DNA of 5,299 bases from Candidatus Segetimicrobium genomatis (GCA_005883865.1 VBAO01000038.1:1-5299), one strand, 5' to 3'. Positions 1 through 5,299 are shown, counted from the first letter of the stretch. A program made the numbers and translations. The notes: generated by a model from the sequence alone, not told the origin.

Positions 1-211
1 CTTTCTCGAGGAGTTGCTTGGAGCGCGCCGGGTCGAGCCGGTATCCGATCTGCTTGGTGAGGGTCTCGGTGGCCCCGCCGAGCCCAACCGGAATGAAGCT
101 CGGGGGGCGCGTGGCGGAGCCCTTCAACAAGCCGGTGATGATGCCGTCATAGTCGATGGCATAGGCCACGGCCTGCCGGGCTTCCTTCTTGCCCAGCGCC
201 GGGTTGAGCCA
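1..211 (-). pseudogene. Out-of-frame continuation of the substrate-binding protein (C-terminal part, runs off the window)
   Basis: Reading the minus strand with codons starting at 211 gives WLNPALGKKEARQAVAYAID, then YDGIITGLLKG, then a Pro-rich segment (TRPPSFIPVGLGG), and a stretch ending RLDPARSKQLLEK at the window edge, with no stop. This is the classic mid-region of SBP_bac_5 proteins: a polar stretch, (V/A)RQA(V)xYAID, a loop, and DP..AKqLL. It therefore belongs to the same gene as 147-1085 but lies one base out of phase. Between GTS in the first frame and NPAL in the second, about eight residues that family members normally have (a Y-L-x-x-N type strand) are missing. That fits a short deletion whose length is not a multiple of three, better than a single-base slip. 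Either the gene is a pseudogene, or the assembly has an error here. Confidence 0.8.
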
Positions 212-1085
212 GGCTGGTCCCCTGGACGAGCCGGATACCTGCTTGGCCCTTGAGGCTATCCAACTGTGGAGGGGTCAGATTGAGCGCCGCATCGAGATCC
301 CCTCGCTTGAGCGCGAGGACTTGCGTCGTGCTTTCCGGAATGTGCCGGATGACGATGCGCTCGAATGGGGCCGGTCGGCGCCAGTACTGGACATTGCGTT
401 CCAACACGACCTGGGAGTTGCGCTCCCATTGTCGTATGATATAGGGTCCTGTCCCCACGGAATTCTGATTCAACCACTCGCTGGCCTTGTCTGTTTTCGG
501 CGTCTCTGGGCCGCTGGTGGCCCCGTGCGCTGTGGCGGCCTTGGAATCCATGATCACAAACGTCGGCGACACAAGGAGGTTGAGCAGGGGCTGGCTCTTG
601 TCGACCAGGGTGATCTTGACAGTCCGAGGATCAATGATGTCCGTGCTCTTGAAGTTCCCCGCGAGCTCAGCCGGATCTTCCTTCCAGTTCTGCAATCGGT
701 CGAACGAGAACTTGACGTCCTCTGCGGTGAACGGGTTGCCGGTCGAGAATTTGACCCCGTCGCGGAGGTGGAATACCCACGCATTGCCGTTGTCGACCCG
801 CTCCCACTTGGTCGCCAGCAAAGGCTGGAGCGTCTCATAGTCGCCCGGAGCCATCGTCATGAGCGATTCGTACGCGGCACGGATGGGGATCGGGCCCGAG
901 TATGTAAACTGCCGGGTGGCATCGAGGAAGTTGATATCGCTGATATCGGTCCCGATCACGAGGACCTTCTTGCTCGCCGCCTGAGCCGGCCGCACCTCCA
1001 GGCCGCCGTTCGCGAGAAGGACGGCGGCTCCGGCCCAGGCCGTGGAGAGCAACGCTCGGCGCGACATCTGAGAGTTTGGCATCAT
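147..1085 (-). CDS. ABC transporter substrate-binding protein, SBP family 5 (dipeptide/oligopeptide/nickel type), N-terminal part up to a frameshift
   Basis: This is the exported ligand-binding component of an importer of the Dpp/Opp/Nik class. The protein opens with a Tat-like signal peptide: S8-R9-R10-A11-L12-L13, then a hydrophobic stretch (about 15-25) and an AQA|A cleavage site near residue 36. The mature part carries family 5 hallmarks: TLQPLLA followed by W103-VFHLRDGVKFSTGNPFTAEDVKFSFDRL-type sequence to residue 131, and GTGPYIIRQW from residue 211. Two adjacent ATGs are possible starts (1085 and 1082). GGAGGT at 1093-1088 is 2 bases from the first and 5 from the second, so 1082 may be the true start. 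The frame is convincing to about residue 290 (GIRLVQGTS), then turns into unrelated residues and stops at 147. The expected continuation is in another frame (see 1-211). A normal family member is about 500-550 residues. It is transcribed away from the enzyme operon. The ligand cannot be predicted. Confidence 0.87.
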   Translation of the reverse strand: MMPNSQMSRRALLSTAWAGAAVLLANGGLEVRPAQAASKKVLVIGTDISDINFLDATRQFTYSGPIPIRAAYESLMTMAPGDYETLQPLLATKWERVDNGNAWVFHLRDGVKFSTGNPFTAEDVKFSFDRLQNWKEDPAELAGNFKSTDIIDPRTVKITLVDKSQPLLNLLVSPTFVIMDSKAATAHGATSGPETPKTDKASEWLNQNSVGTGPYIIRQWERNSQVVLERNVQYWRRPAPFERIVIRHIPESTTQVLALKRGDLDAALNLTPPQLDSLKGQAGIRLVQGTSLAQPGAGQEGSPAGRGLCHRL

Positions 1086-1252
1086 TCACCTCCGCCTGAC
1101 TTGGGGCCCGGGCGATATCGATCACGGGGCCATTTCCCCTTTTTGATACAATGAATGATGCTGAATTCCCTGTCGCCGGTTCGCATCGCACCCGCTGCGC
1201 CGCAGAGGACCGTCTCTACGGCGGCCCTCTCGGCGGCGGCACGAAAGGATTC
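1086..1252. promoter_or_regulatory. Divergent intergenic region between the binding-protein gene and the enzyme operon
   Basis: These 167 bases separate two divergently oriented genes and should hold both promoters. Visible elements: the binding-protein Shine-Dalgarno (minus strand, 1093-1088); GGGGCC repeated directly at 1103-1108 and 1126-1131; two abutting perfect palindromes, GCCCGGGC (1106-1113) and CGATATCG (1113-1120); and a locally AT-richer patch at about 1132-1168 that includes TTGATA (1143-1148). No -10/-35 pair with acceptable spacing was found on either strand, so no promoter is called. The palindromes could be an operator, but short GC-rich palindromes are common in such DNA. 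The region can be read as an N-terminal extension of the SDR from ATG 1151, but that start has no ribosome binding site and the extension has no SDR-like sequence. Confidence 0.5.
1243..1249 (+). promoter_or_regulatory. Ribosome binding site that sets the SDR start
   Basis: GAAAGGA lies 3 bases before ATG 1253. The upstream in-frame ATG at 1151 has only a T-rich stretch before it, with no purine-rich site. This favours 1253, which also puts the Rossmann motif at the usual distance from the N-terminus. Confidence 0.6.
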
Positions 1253-2038
1253 ATGAGGAATAGCTGGCTTGGGCTGAACGGTCGCACGGCGCTGATCACG
1301 GGTGGGGCGCGCGGGATCGGCCATGCCATTGCGCGCCGCTTCTTGGAGGCGGGATCCCAGATCATCGTGATCGACAGAAACAGAGAGACCGCAGAAATCG
1401 TGAAATCCCTCAGGGCGGAAATCGCCGATCCGCCGAACGCGTGGAGCTTCGTTGCGGATGTCAGAGACCGAACGGCTCTGGATAGGATTCGTGATTGGCT
1501 GATTGCCGAGGACATTCCGCTCGACATCGTCATCCCGAACGCCGGTGTGAACACCCGTCTGCCGGCGCTTGACGTGCCCGCGGAGACCGTGCGCGAGATC
1601 GTCGAGACGAACCTTGTGGGAGTCATTTCGACGCTCCAGGTGTTTGTTCCCTTGATCATGGGCCGCGGGGAGGCGAGGGTCGTCATCACCAGTTCGGCCA
1701 TCGCCGTGTACGGGATGGTCTTGCGGGCCCCGTACACGGCCACGAAAGCCGGTCTGAGCGGGCTGGTGCGCAGCCTCGCGATCGAGTGGGGCCCGAACGG
1801 CGTCACCGTGAATGCTGTCGGTCCGGGGGTGATCCGGACACCGCTCACCGAGGCGTATATGGAGCAATTTCCCGAGAAGACGCGCGCGGCCATCACGAAT
1901 TCCGCGTTGCGCCGTATTGGCACCCCGGAGGAGGTCGCCGACGTCGTGGTGTTCTTGGCGTCGAGGGCCTCGCGCTTCATTACCGGGCAGACGATTTACG
2001 TCGACGGGGGTCTTTCCGCCGGCGGCGACTGGTGGTGA
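1253..2038 (+). CDS. Short-chain dehydrogenase/reductase (classical SDR)
   Basis: A cytoplasmic NAD(P)-dependent oxidoreductase of 261 residues, the standard classical SDR length. Motifs in order: cofactor loop TGGARGIG (16-23); D41 at the end of beta-2, which in the family usually means NAD(H) rather than NADP(H); D69-V70; NAG (96-98); N120; catalytic S148, Y161 and K165 (YTATK) with the normal 13-residue Ser-Tyr spacing; PGVIRTPL after beta-6; and the C-terminal ITGQTIYVDGG block. All four catalytic-tetrad residues (N, S, Y, K) are present, so the enzyme should be active. Annotation as a 3-oxoacyl-ACP reductase or gluconate 5-dehydrogenase would be generic. The substrate is unknown, but position at the head of an operon of CoA-thioester enzymes makes a hydroxyacyl-CoA or hydroxy-acid dehydrogenase plausible (inference). 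The MaoC gene follows after 49 bases. Confidence 0.93.
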   Translation: MRNSWLGLNGRTALITGGARGIGHAIARRFLEAGSQIIVIDRNRETAEIVKSLRAEIADPPNAWSFVADVRDRTALDRIRDWLIAEDIPLDIVIPNAGVNTRLPALDVPAETVREIVETNLVGVISTLQVFVPLIMGRGEARVVITSSAIAVYGMVLRAPYTATKAGLSGLVRSLAIEWGPNGVTVNAVGPGVIRTPLTEAYMEQFPEKTRAAITNSALRRIGTPEEVADVVVFLASRASRFITGQTIYVDGGLSAGGDWW

Positions 2039-2071
2039 GCGCCGAACCAACGGTCGCCTCATTCTCTCGCT

Positions 2072-2078
2072 GAGGAGG
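2072..2078 (+). promoter_or_regulatory. Ribosome binding site that fixes the GTG start of the MaoC gene
   Basis: GAGGAGG sits 9 bases before GTG 2088. The ATG at 2080 is in another frame and reaches a stop after three codons, so it cannot start the gene. Starting at GTG removes a long upstream in-frame extension that overlaps the SDR and looks like shadow sequence. Confidence 0.7.
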
Positions 2079-2087
2079 TATGATCTG

Positions 2088-2513
2088 GTGACTCCTGGAG
2101 AAACCATCAGGGACTTTCCGATTGGAAAGAAAGTGCAGTTCAGCAAGACGGTGTCGGAGTCAGACGTCTATCTCTTTTCGGGCATTACGGGCGACTTCGA
2201 CCGGATTCATCTCGATGAGGAATATTGCAAGACGACGCCGTTTGGGCGCCGGATCGCGCAAGGCGTCCTCCTGCTCGGATACACGTCAACCGCCTCGACC
2301 CTCATCCATCAGGGGTTCGGCCGGCCGCTGGTGTCGCTCGGGTACGATCGCATCCGGTTTATCAAGCCGGTGTTCATCGGCGATACCGTGACGGTGACGT
2401 ATGAGGTGACCGACCTGGACATCGAGCGCAGCCGCACCATCGCCAAAGTCGAGGTGGTGAATCAGCACGACGAAGTCGTTGTCGCGGCCACGCACATCCA
2501 GAAGGTCCTGTGA
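2088..2513 (+). CDS. MaoC-family (R)-specific enoyl-CoA hydratase / acyl dehydratase
   Basis: A 141-residue single hot-dog-fold protein, close to the length of PhaJ-type (R)-hydratases. It would add or remove water across a 2-enoyl-CoA (or a related branched or dicarboxylic thioester) in the cytoplasm. The hydratase motif is SGITGDFDRIHLDEEY at residues 31-46, with the Asp-(x)4-His pair D36 and H41 matching the catalytic pair of the family. It is followed by FGRRIAQGVLLLG, the usual second block. The common N-P of GDxNPxH is D38-R39 here, so substrate preference may differ. A central strand (RIRFIKPVFIGDTVTVTYEV) and a C-terminal strand complete the fold. The start is GTG, with a strong Shine-Dalgarno. 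Only 16 bases separate its stop from the CoA-transferase start, so the two are co-transcribed. Related itaconyl-CoA or mesaconyl-CoA hydratases use the same fold, and the sequence alone does not discriminate. Confidence 0.9.
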   Translation: MTPGETIRDFPIGKKVQFSKTVSESDVYLFSGITGDFDRIHLDEEYCKTTPFGRRIAQGVLLLGYTSTASTLIHQGFGRPLVSLGYDRIRFIKPVFIGDTVTVTYEVTDLDIERSRTIAKVEVVNQHDEVVVAATHIQKVL

Positions 2514-2517
2514 GGAG

Positions 2518-2523
2518 AGGAGG
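2518..2523 (+). promoter_or_regulatory. Ribosome binding site that fixes the TTG start of the CoA-transferase
   Basis: AGGAGG, within a longer purine run beginning at the TGA of the MaoC gene, lies 6 bases before TTG 2530. The in-frame ATG at 2479 lies inside the MaoC gene with no comparable site. Family proteins begin just before the G-D-x-I-x-x-G-G block, as this start gives. Confidence 0.75.
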
Positions 2524-2529
2524 CCATCG

Positions 2530-4161
2530 TTGAAGATCGTCTCTGCGGCAGATGCGGTTCGGCTGGTTCACGACGGCGACACGATAGTCATCGGCGGCTC
2601 CGGCGGCGGCCACGCCGTTCCCGAATCACTCATCGCCGCGCTCGAGCACCGGTACCTCGAAGACGCGACGCCCAAGGCGGTCACGATCGTCCATCCCGTG
2701 GGGCTCGGCGATGAGGATCGGCAAGGCGTCAGCCGGCTTGCCCACGAGGGCCTGTTGAAGCGGGTCGTGACGGGATCGTTGGTGGATTCGCCGAGTGTGG
2801 AGGATATGGCGCGGAAGAATCTCATCGAGGCGTACACCCTGCCTCAGGGAGCGCTCTCGCAATTGATGCGGGAGATGGCGGCGGGCCGGCCCGGGCTCAT
2901 CACCCATACCGGGCTGCACACGTACGCCGATCCGCGCGTCGGGGGCGGAAAGCAGACGCGGTCGACCAACGAGGACCTCGTGGACATCATCGCGATCGGC
3001 GGCCGCGAATGGATGTTCTACAAGCCCTTTCACATCGACGTGTGCTTCCTCAGAGGGACCACGGCCGATGAGGATGGGAACGTGACCATGGAACAGGAGG
3101 CGATCTTCGGAGAGATGATGTCCATGGCGCAGGCGACGCGGCGCGCCGGCGGTGTCGTGGTGGTGCAGGTCAAGCGCCTGGCCAGACGGCAGACGCTTCC
3201 GCCAAAGCAGGTGAAGATTCCGGGGATTCTCGTCGATCTCGTCGTTGTCGACCCGACCCAGGTCCAATCGTACCTCACGCCGTACAGCCCTGCCTTCGCG
3301 GGGGAGCTGCGTGTTCCACTCTCCGAATTGACCCCCCTGCCCTTCGGGCCGAGGAAGGTCATTGCTCGGCGGGCCGCCCTCGAGCTCTTCCCGGCGGCCA
3401 TCTGCAATATCGGGTCCGGGATTTCCACCGGCCTGCCGGTGGTCGCGGCCGAGGAAGACATCCTCGACGGCATCGTCCTGACCAATGAACAAGGCCTCAT
3501 CGGCGGCGCCCCTGCGATGGGCGTTGAGGCGGGCGCGGCGACCAATTACATGGCCATGATCGATCAGCCCTATCAGTTCGACTTCTATGACGGGGGCGGA
3601 CTGGATCTGGCGTTCCTCTCGTTTGCCGAGGCCGATGAGCACGGCAACGTCAACGTCAGCCGCTTTGGGGATCGCATCATTGGCTTCGGGGGATTCGTCA
3701 ATATCAGCCAAAACGCCAAGAAAGTCGTGTTCAGCGCGACGTTCACGGCGGGGGGATTCGAGATTGCGTGGCCCGATGGAAGAACGAAGATCCTGCGCGA
3801 AGGTCGCAATCGAAAGTTTGTCAAGCGGGTCCAACAGGTATCCTACAATGCGGGGTACGGCCAACAGAAGGGACAGACCGTCCTGTACGTCACGGAACGC
3901 GCGGTGTTCCGCCGGACGCACGATGGACTCGAGCTCGTCGAGGTCGCGCCCGGCATCGATCTGGAGCGGGACGTCTTTGCCCACATGGACTTTCGTCCGA
4001 AGGTCGGCACGCCCCTGAAGGAAATGGATCCGAGGCTGTTCAGACCCGAGCGCATGAGCCTGTCGATGGACCTGGCCGCACGGTCACCTCAGCCGAGATC
4101 CGCCAGGCTCGAGCTCATCGATGCCGGAACCGGGACATCCTCCGCCAGGTCACGGCGATGA
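2530..4161 (+). CDS. Acyl-CoA:acetate/3-ketoacid-type CoA-transferase, fused alpha-beta form (YdiF/Pct-like)
   Basis: A cytoplasmic family I CoA-transferase of 543 residues, carrying both subunit domains in one chain. It moves CoA from an acyl-CoA donor to a free carboxylate through a glutamyl-CoA intermediate. The N-terminal domain starts GDTIVIGGSGGGHAVPESLI (about 16-35), the glycine-rich loop of the alpha domain. DEDGNVTMEQEA is the alpha-domain nucleus near residue 180. The beta domain has NIGSGISTGLP and then TNEQGLIGG, whose E320 is the expected nucleophile. Next come DEHGNVNVS, FGGFVNISQNAKK, FSATFTAGG and a final VAPGIDLERDVFAHMDFRP block. Core homology ends near MDPRLF (499-504). 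The remaining ~39 residues are a Ser/Arg-rich tail of doubtful function. The start is TTG, chosen by its Shine-Dalgarno. Its stop overlaps the next start in ATGA. The acid used cannot be predicted; acetate, propionate, butyrate or an unusual acid are all possible. Confidence 0.93.
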   Translation: MKIVSAADAVRLVHDGDTIVIGGSGGGHAVPESLIAALEHRYLEDATPKAVTIVHPVGLGDEDRQGVSRLAHEGLLKRVVTGSLVDSPSVEDMARKNLIEAYTLPQGALSQLMREMAAGRPGLITHTGLHTYADPRVGGGKQTRSTNEDLVDIIAIGGREWMFYKPFHIDVCFLRGTTADEDGNVTMEQEAIFGEMMSMAQATRRAGGVVVVQVKRLARRQTLPPKQVKIPGILVDLVVVDPTQVQSYLTPYSPAFAGELRVPLSELTPLPFGPRKVIARRAALELFPAAICNIGSGISTGLPVVAAEEDILDGIVLTNEQGLIGGAPAMGVEAGAATNYMAMIDQPYQFDFYDGGGLDLAFLSFAEADEHGNVNVSRFGDRIIGFGGFVNISQNAKKVVFSATFTAGGFEIAWPDGRTKILREGRNRKFVKRVQQVSYNAGYGQQKGQTVLYVTERAVFRRTHDGLELVEVAPGIDLERDVFAHMDFRPKVGTPLKEMDPRLFRPERMSLSMDLAARSPQPRSARLELIDAGTGTSSARSRR

Positions 4162-4973
4162 CGGACCGACCTCGGAAGCGTGCGGGCAACGAAGACATCG
4201 AGGCCGGCGCGATCAAGATGTCGCGGCCGCGGCCCGGCGTGGCGCTTCTGACCATCGCCTCGGAGCCCCTTGGGGTCTTGCGACTTGCGGTGAAACGAGC
4301 GATGAGGCATGCGTTGACGATGCTCGAGGCGGATGCGACCGTTCGGTGCGTGGTGCTCGCCGGGTCCGGGAAGGCCTTTTCCGTGGGCTCGGATATCAAG
4401 GAGTTCAAACGGGATGGGGGCTGGCTCCTCGAAGCTGAGCGCGAGGAGAATGCCCTCAATGACCAAATCGAGGCGGCCCGGTTCCCGGTGATCGCGGCCT
4501 GCAATGGATACGCGCTTGGGGGCGGCGCCGTTCTGGCGCTGGCCTGCGATATCCGGATCGCCGCCGCCTCTGCGAAGTTCGGGCTGCCCGAAGTTCAAGT
4601 CGGCGCCTTTGCGTCGGGAAGCGGGACGCAGCGTCTCGTGCATCTCCTCGGCCGCGGACGTGCCCTCTACCTCCTGCTGACGGGTCATATCCTTTCCGCG
4701 GAGGAAGCCAAGGCCGTCCGGCTGGTTGAGGAAGTCATCGCCGACGAGACGCTGATCGAACGGGCGCTTGAGTTGGCGACGGCGATCGCAGCCATGCCGG
4801 CATCAGCCGTCGCGGCCTCGAAGCGGTGTGTCAACATGGGGGTGCGGTACGGCTGGGATGCGGGGATTGCGCTCGAATCCACACTCGCGGTGGAGGTCGG
4901 ACTGAGCGACGACGCTGCGGAAGGGCAGCGGGCCTTCATTGAAAAGCGCCCCCCGCGGTTCTCCGGGTGCTGA
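4158..4973 (+). CDS. Enoyl-CoA hydratase/isomerase-family (crotonase-fold) protein
   Basis: A 271-residue cytoplasmic crotonase-fold enzyme that should bind an acyl-CoA thioester. The first oxyanion-hole block is VVLAGSGKAFSVGSDIKEF (S75-V76-G77-S78-D79). The second is NGYALGGGAVLALACD, with G121-G123. Then come FGLPEVQVGAF and GTQRL, typical of the family. E145 aligns with Glu164 of rat mitochondrial enoyl-CoA hydratase, but the Glu144 position, exactly 20 residues earlier, is V125. Simple enoyl-CoA hydratase chemistry is therefore doubtful; isomerase, lyase or hydrolase activity is more likely (inference). The start ATG shares bases with the transferase TGA (ATGA), a translational-coupling arrangement, with a weak AGGT 7 bases upstream. 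A later in-frame ATG at 4218 would remove a charged 20-residue N-terminus that does not look conserved and cannot be excluded. Confidence 0.9.
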   Translation: MTDRPRKRAGNEDIEAGAIKMSRPRPGVALLTIASEPLGVLRLAVKRAMRHALTMLEADATVRCVVLAGSGKAFSVGSDIKEFKRDGGWLLEAEREENALNDQIEAARFPVIAACNGYALGGGAVLALACDIRIAAASAKFGLPEVQVGAFASGSGTQRLVHLLGRGRALYLLLTGHILSAEEAKAVRLVEEVIADETLIERALELATAIAAMPASAVAASKRCVNMGVRYGWDAGIALESTLAVEVGLSDDAAEGQRAFIEKRPPRFSGC

Positions 4974-5047
4974 GGATCCAGAGAGGCACGATGAAATGCG
5001 TCGTGGTATTGTAGGTACGACGCAACGGCCGAGCGTGGAGGTCGTCG
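4974..5047 (+). promoter_or_regulatory. Intergenic leader before the DapA-family gene with hairpin and mini-ORF
   Basis: This 74-base gap is the longest inside the plus-strand cluster after 2088. It holds a perfect 8-bp inverted repeat, TGCGTCGT (4997-5004) and ACGACGCA (5017-5024), around a 12-base loop. No T-run follows, so it is not an ordinary intrinsic terminator. It also holds a 7-codon ORF (ATG 4991 to TAG 5012-5014, MKCVVVL), preceded at 4 bases by GAGAGG (4981-4986), and the real Shine-Dalgarno of the next gene, GGAGGT (5037-5042). The hairpin could be an operator, an RNA processing or stability element, or chance. Confidence 0.4.
4997..5024 (+). repeat. Perfect 8-bp inverted repeat (stem-loop)
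   Basis: The arms TGCGTCGT and ACGACGCA are exact reverse complements separated by GGTATTGTAGGT. A G.U pair could add one step at the loop base. The left arm lies inside the 7-codon mini-ORF, so a ribosome translating it would melt the stem. Confidence 0.6.
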
Positions 5048-5299
5048 ATGAGAGCGGAAGACCTGGCGGGCATCATCCCGGCAGTCATTGTGCCCATGGA
5101 ACCGGACTACCGCATCAATTTCGATGCGTATCGGAGGTATATTAGCTGGCTCGTCGGCCTCGGGTCCGCCGGCCTGGCGGTGAACGTCGACACGGGCGAA
5201 GGACCGTACCTGACAGCCGAAGAGCGCCGCGAAGTCCTCCGCGTGACGCGGGAGGTCGCCAAGGGACGCTGCAAGATCATCGCCGGCTGCGGCGGCCCC
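5048..5299 (+). CDS. DapA / dihydrodipicolinate-synthase family aldolase or lyase, N-terminal 84 residues (runs off the window)
   Basis: The frame from ATG 5048 is open to the window end and gives the start of a (beta/alpha)8 class I aldolase, usually about 290-310 residues. Visible family features: IIPAVIVPMEPD near residues 9-19 (the GxxPAxxTP region of beta-1), an ID-type helix (NFDAYRRYISWL), GLGSAGLAVNVDTGEGPYLTAEERREVL at about 39-66, and VAKGRCKIIAGCGG at the end. The family loop G-T-T-G-E is V-D-T-G-E here. The Thr of T-G-E is kept, and the preceding Thr is Asp, which argues against true DHDPS in lysine synthesis. The Schiff-base lysine and the YN-P region lie beyond the window. GGAGGT at 5037-5042 is 5 bases before the ATG, and an in-frame TAG at 5012 rules out a much earlier start. 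The likely role is a pyruvate-type or other keto-acid lyase step in the same pathway (inference). Confidence 0.88.
   Translation, partial: MRAEDLAGIIPAVIVPMEPDYRINFDAYRRYISWLVGLGSAGLAVNVDTGEGPYLTAEERREVLRVTREVAKGRCKIIAGCGGP

Noticed and set aside
189..1154. A 321-codon plus-strand frame opposite the substrate-binding protein
   Set aside because: The minus strand has a signal peptide, family 5 motifs and a strong Shine-Dalgarno. The plus frame has no recognisable domain.
1143..1171. TTGATA as a -35 box for the enzyme operon
   Set aside because: At 16-18 bases downstream there is only ATTCCC/TTCCCT-like sequence, with no acceptable -10.
1151..1252. A 34-residue N-terminal extension of the SDR from ATG 1151
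   Set aside because: No Shine-Dalgarno precedes it, the added residues look non-coding, and ATG 1253 has GAAAGGA upstream and gives the normal SDR N-terminus.
2057..2075. A 5-bp inverted repeat (CCTCA / TGAGG) overlapping the MaoC Shine-Dalgarno
   Set aside because: The stem is too short and does not extend in either direction. It is likely to be chance, given the purine-rich ribosome binding site.
1082..2146. A 354-codon minus-strand frame opposite the SDR
   Set aside because: The plus strand encodes a full SDR with all catalytic residues. The antisense frame is low-complexity shadow sequence.
2626..3984. A 452-codon minus-strand open frame opposite the CoA-transferase
   Set aside because: It mirrors a clearly recognisable transferase, shows no family motif, is rich in Arg/Gly/Asp/His, and has no convincing ribosome binding site. 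Long antisense frames are expected in GC-rich coding DNA.
4939..5145. A 68-codon plus-strand frame from 4939 spanning the end of the crotonase and the start of the DapA gene
   Set aside because: It overlaps two well-supported genes in another frame and has no motif. It is a shadow.

Overview
The window is GC-rich, densely coding bacterial DNA with strong Shine-Dalgarno sites, short intergenic gaps, GTG and TTG starts and a Tat-like lipid-free signal peptide. No rRNA, tRNA, mobile element or CRISPR array was seen. The content (a family 5 solute-binding protein beside CoA-ester enzymes and a DapA-type aldolase) suits a free-living heterotroph of soil, sediment or groundwater. The phylum cannot be fixed from sequence alone.

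Layout. From 1 to 1085, on the minus strand, lies the N-terminal part of an ABC-transporter substrate-binding protein of the dipeptide/oligopeptide/nickel class (SBP_bac_5). Its reading frame breaks near 205-215 and continues one frame over to the window edge. A 167-base divergent intergenic region follows (1086-1252). From 1253 onward, five plus-strand genes follow: an SDR dehydrogenase (1253-2038), a MaoC-type hydratase with a GTG start (2088-2513), a long fused alpha/beta acyl-CoA:carboxylate CoA-transferase with a TTG start (2530-4161), a crotonase-fold enzyme (4158-4973, ATGA overlap with the transferase), and the first 84 codons of a DapA/dihydrodipicolinate-synthase-family lyase (5048 to the window end). 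The gaps of 49, 16, -4 and 74 bases make the first four almost certainly one operon. The DapA gene is probably part of the same unit, but it is preceded by a small hairpin and a possible 7-codon leader ORF.

How the genes may work together (inference). The substrate-binding protein could capture an external compound. The CoA-transferase would convert a carboxylic acid to its CoA thioester at the expense of acetyl-CoA or a similar donor. The crotonase-fold enzyme and the MaoC hydratase would act on the thioester (isomerisation, lyase or hydration steps), the NAD(P)-dependent SDR would oxidise a hydroxyl, and the DapA-type enzyme would make or break a C-C bond next to a keto group. No thiolase, acyl-CoA dehydrogenase or CoA ligase is visible, so this is not a plain beta-oxidation set. 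The mixture with a DapA-family lyase points to a specialised organic-acid pathway whose substrate cannot be read from the window. The most informative oddities are the frameshifted binding protein, a crotonase lacking one of the two hydratase glutamates, and an atypical DapA active-site motif.
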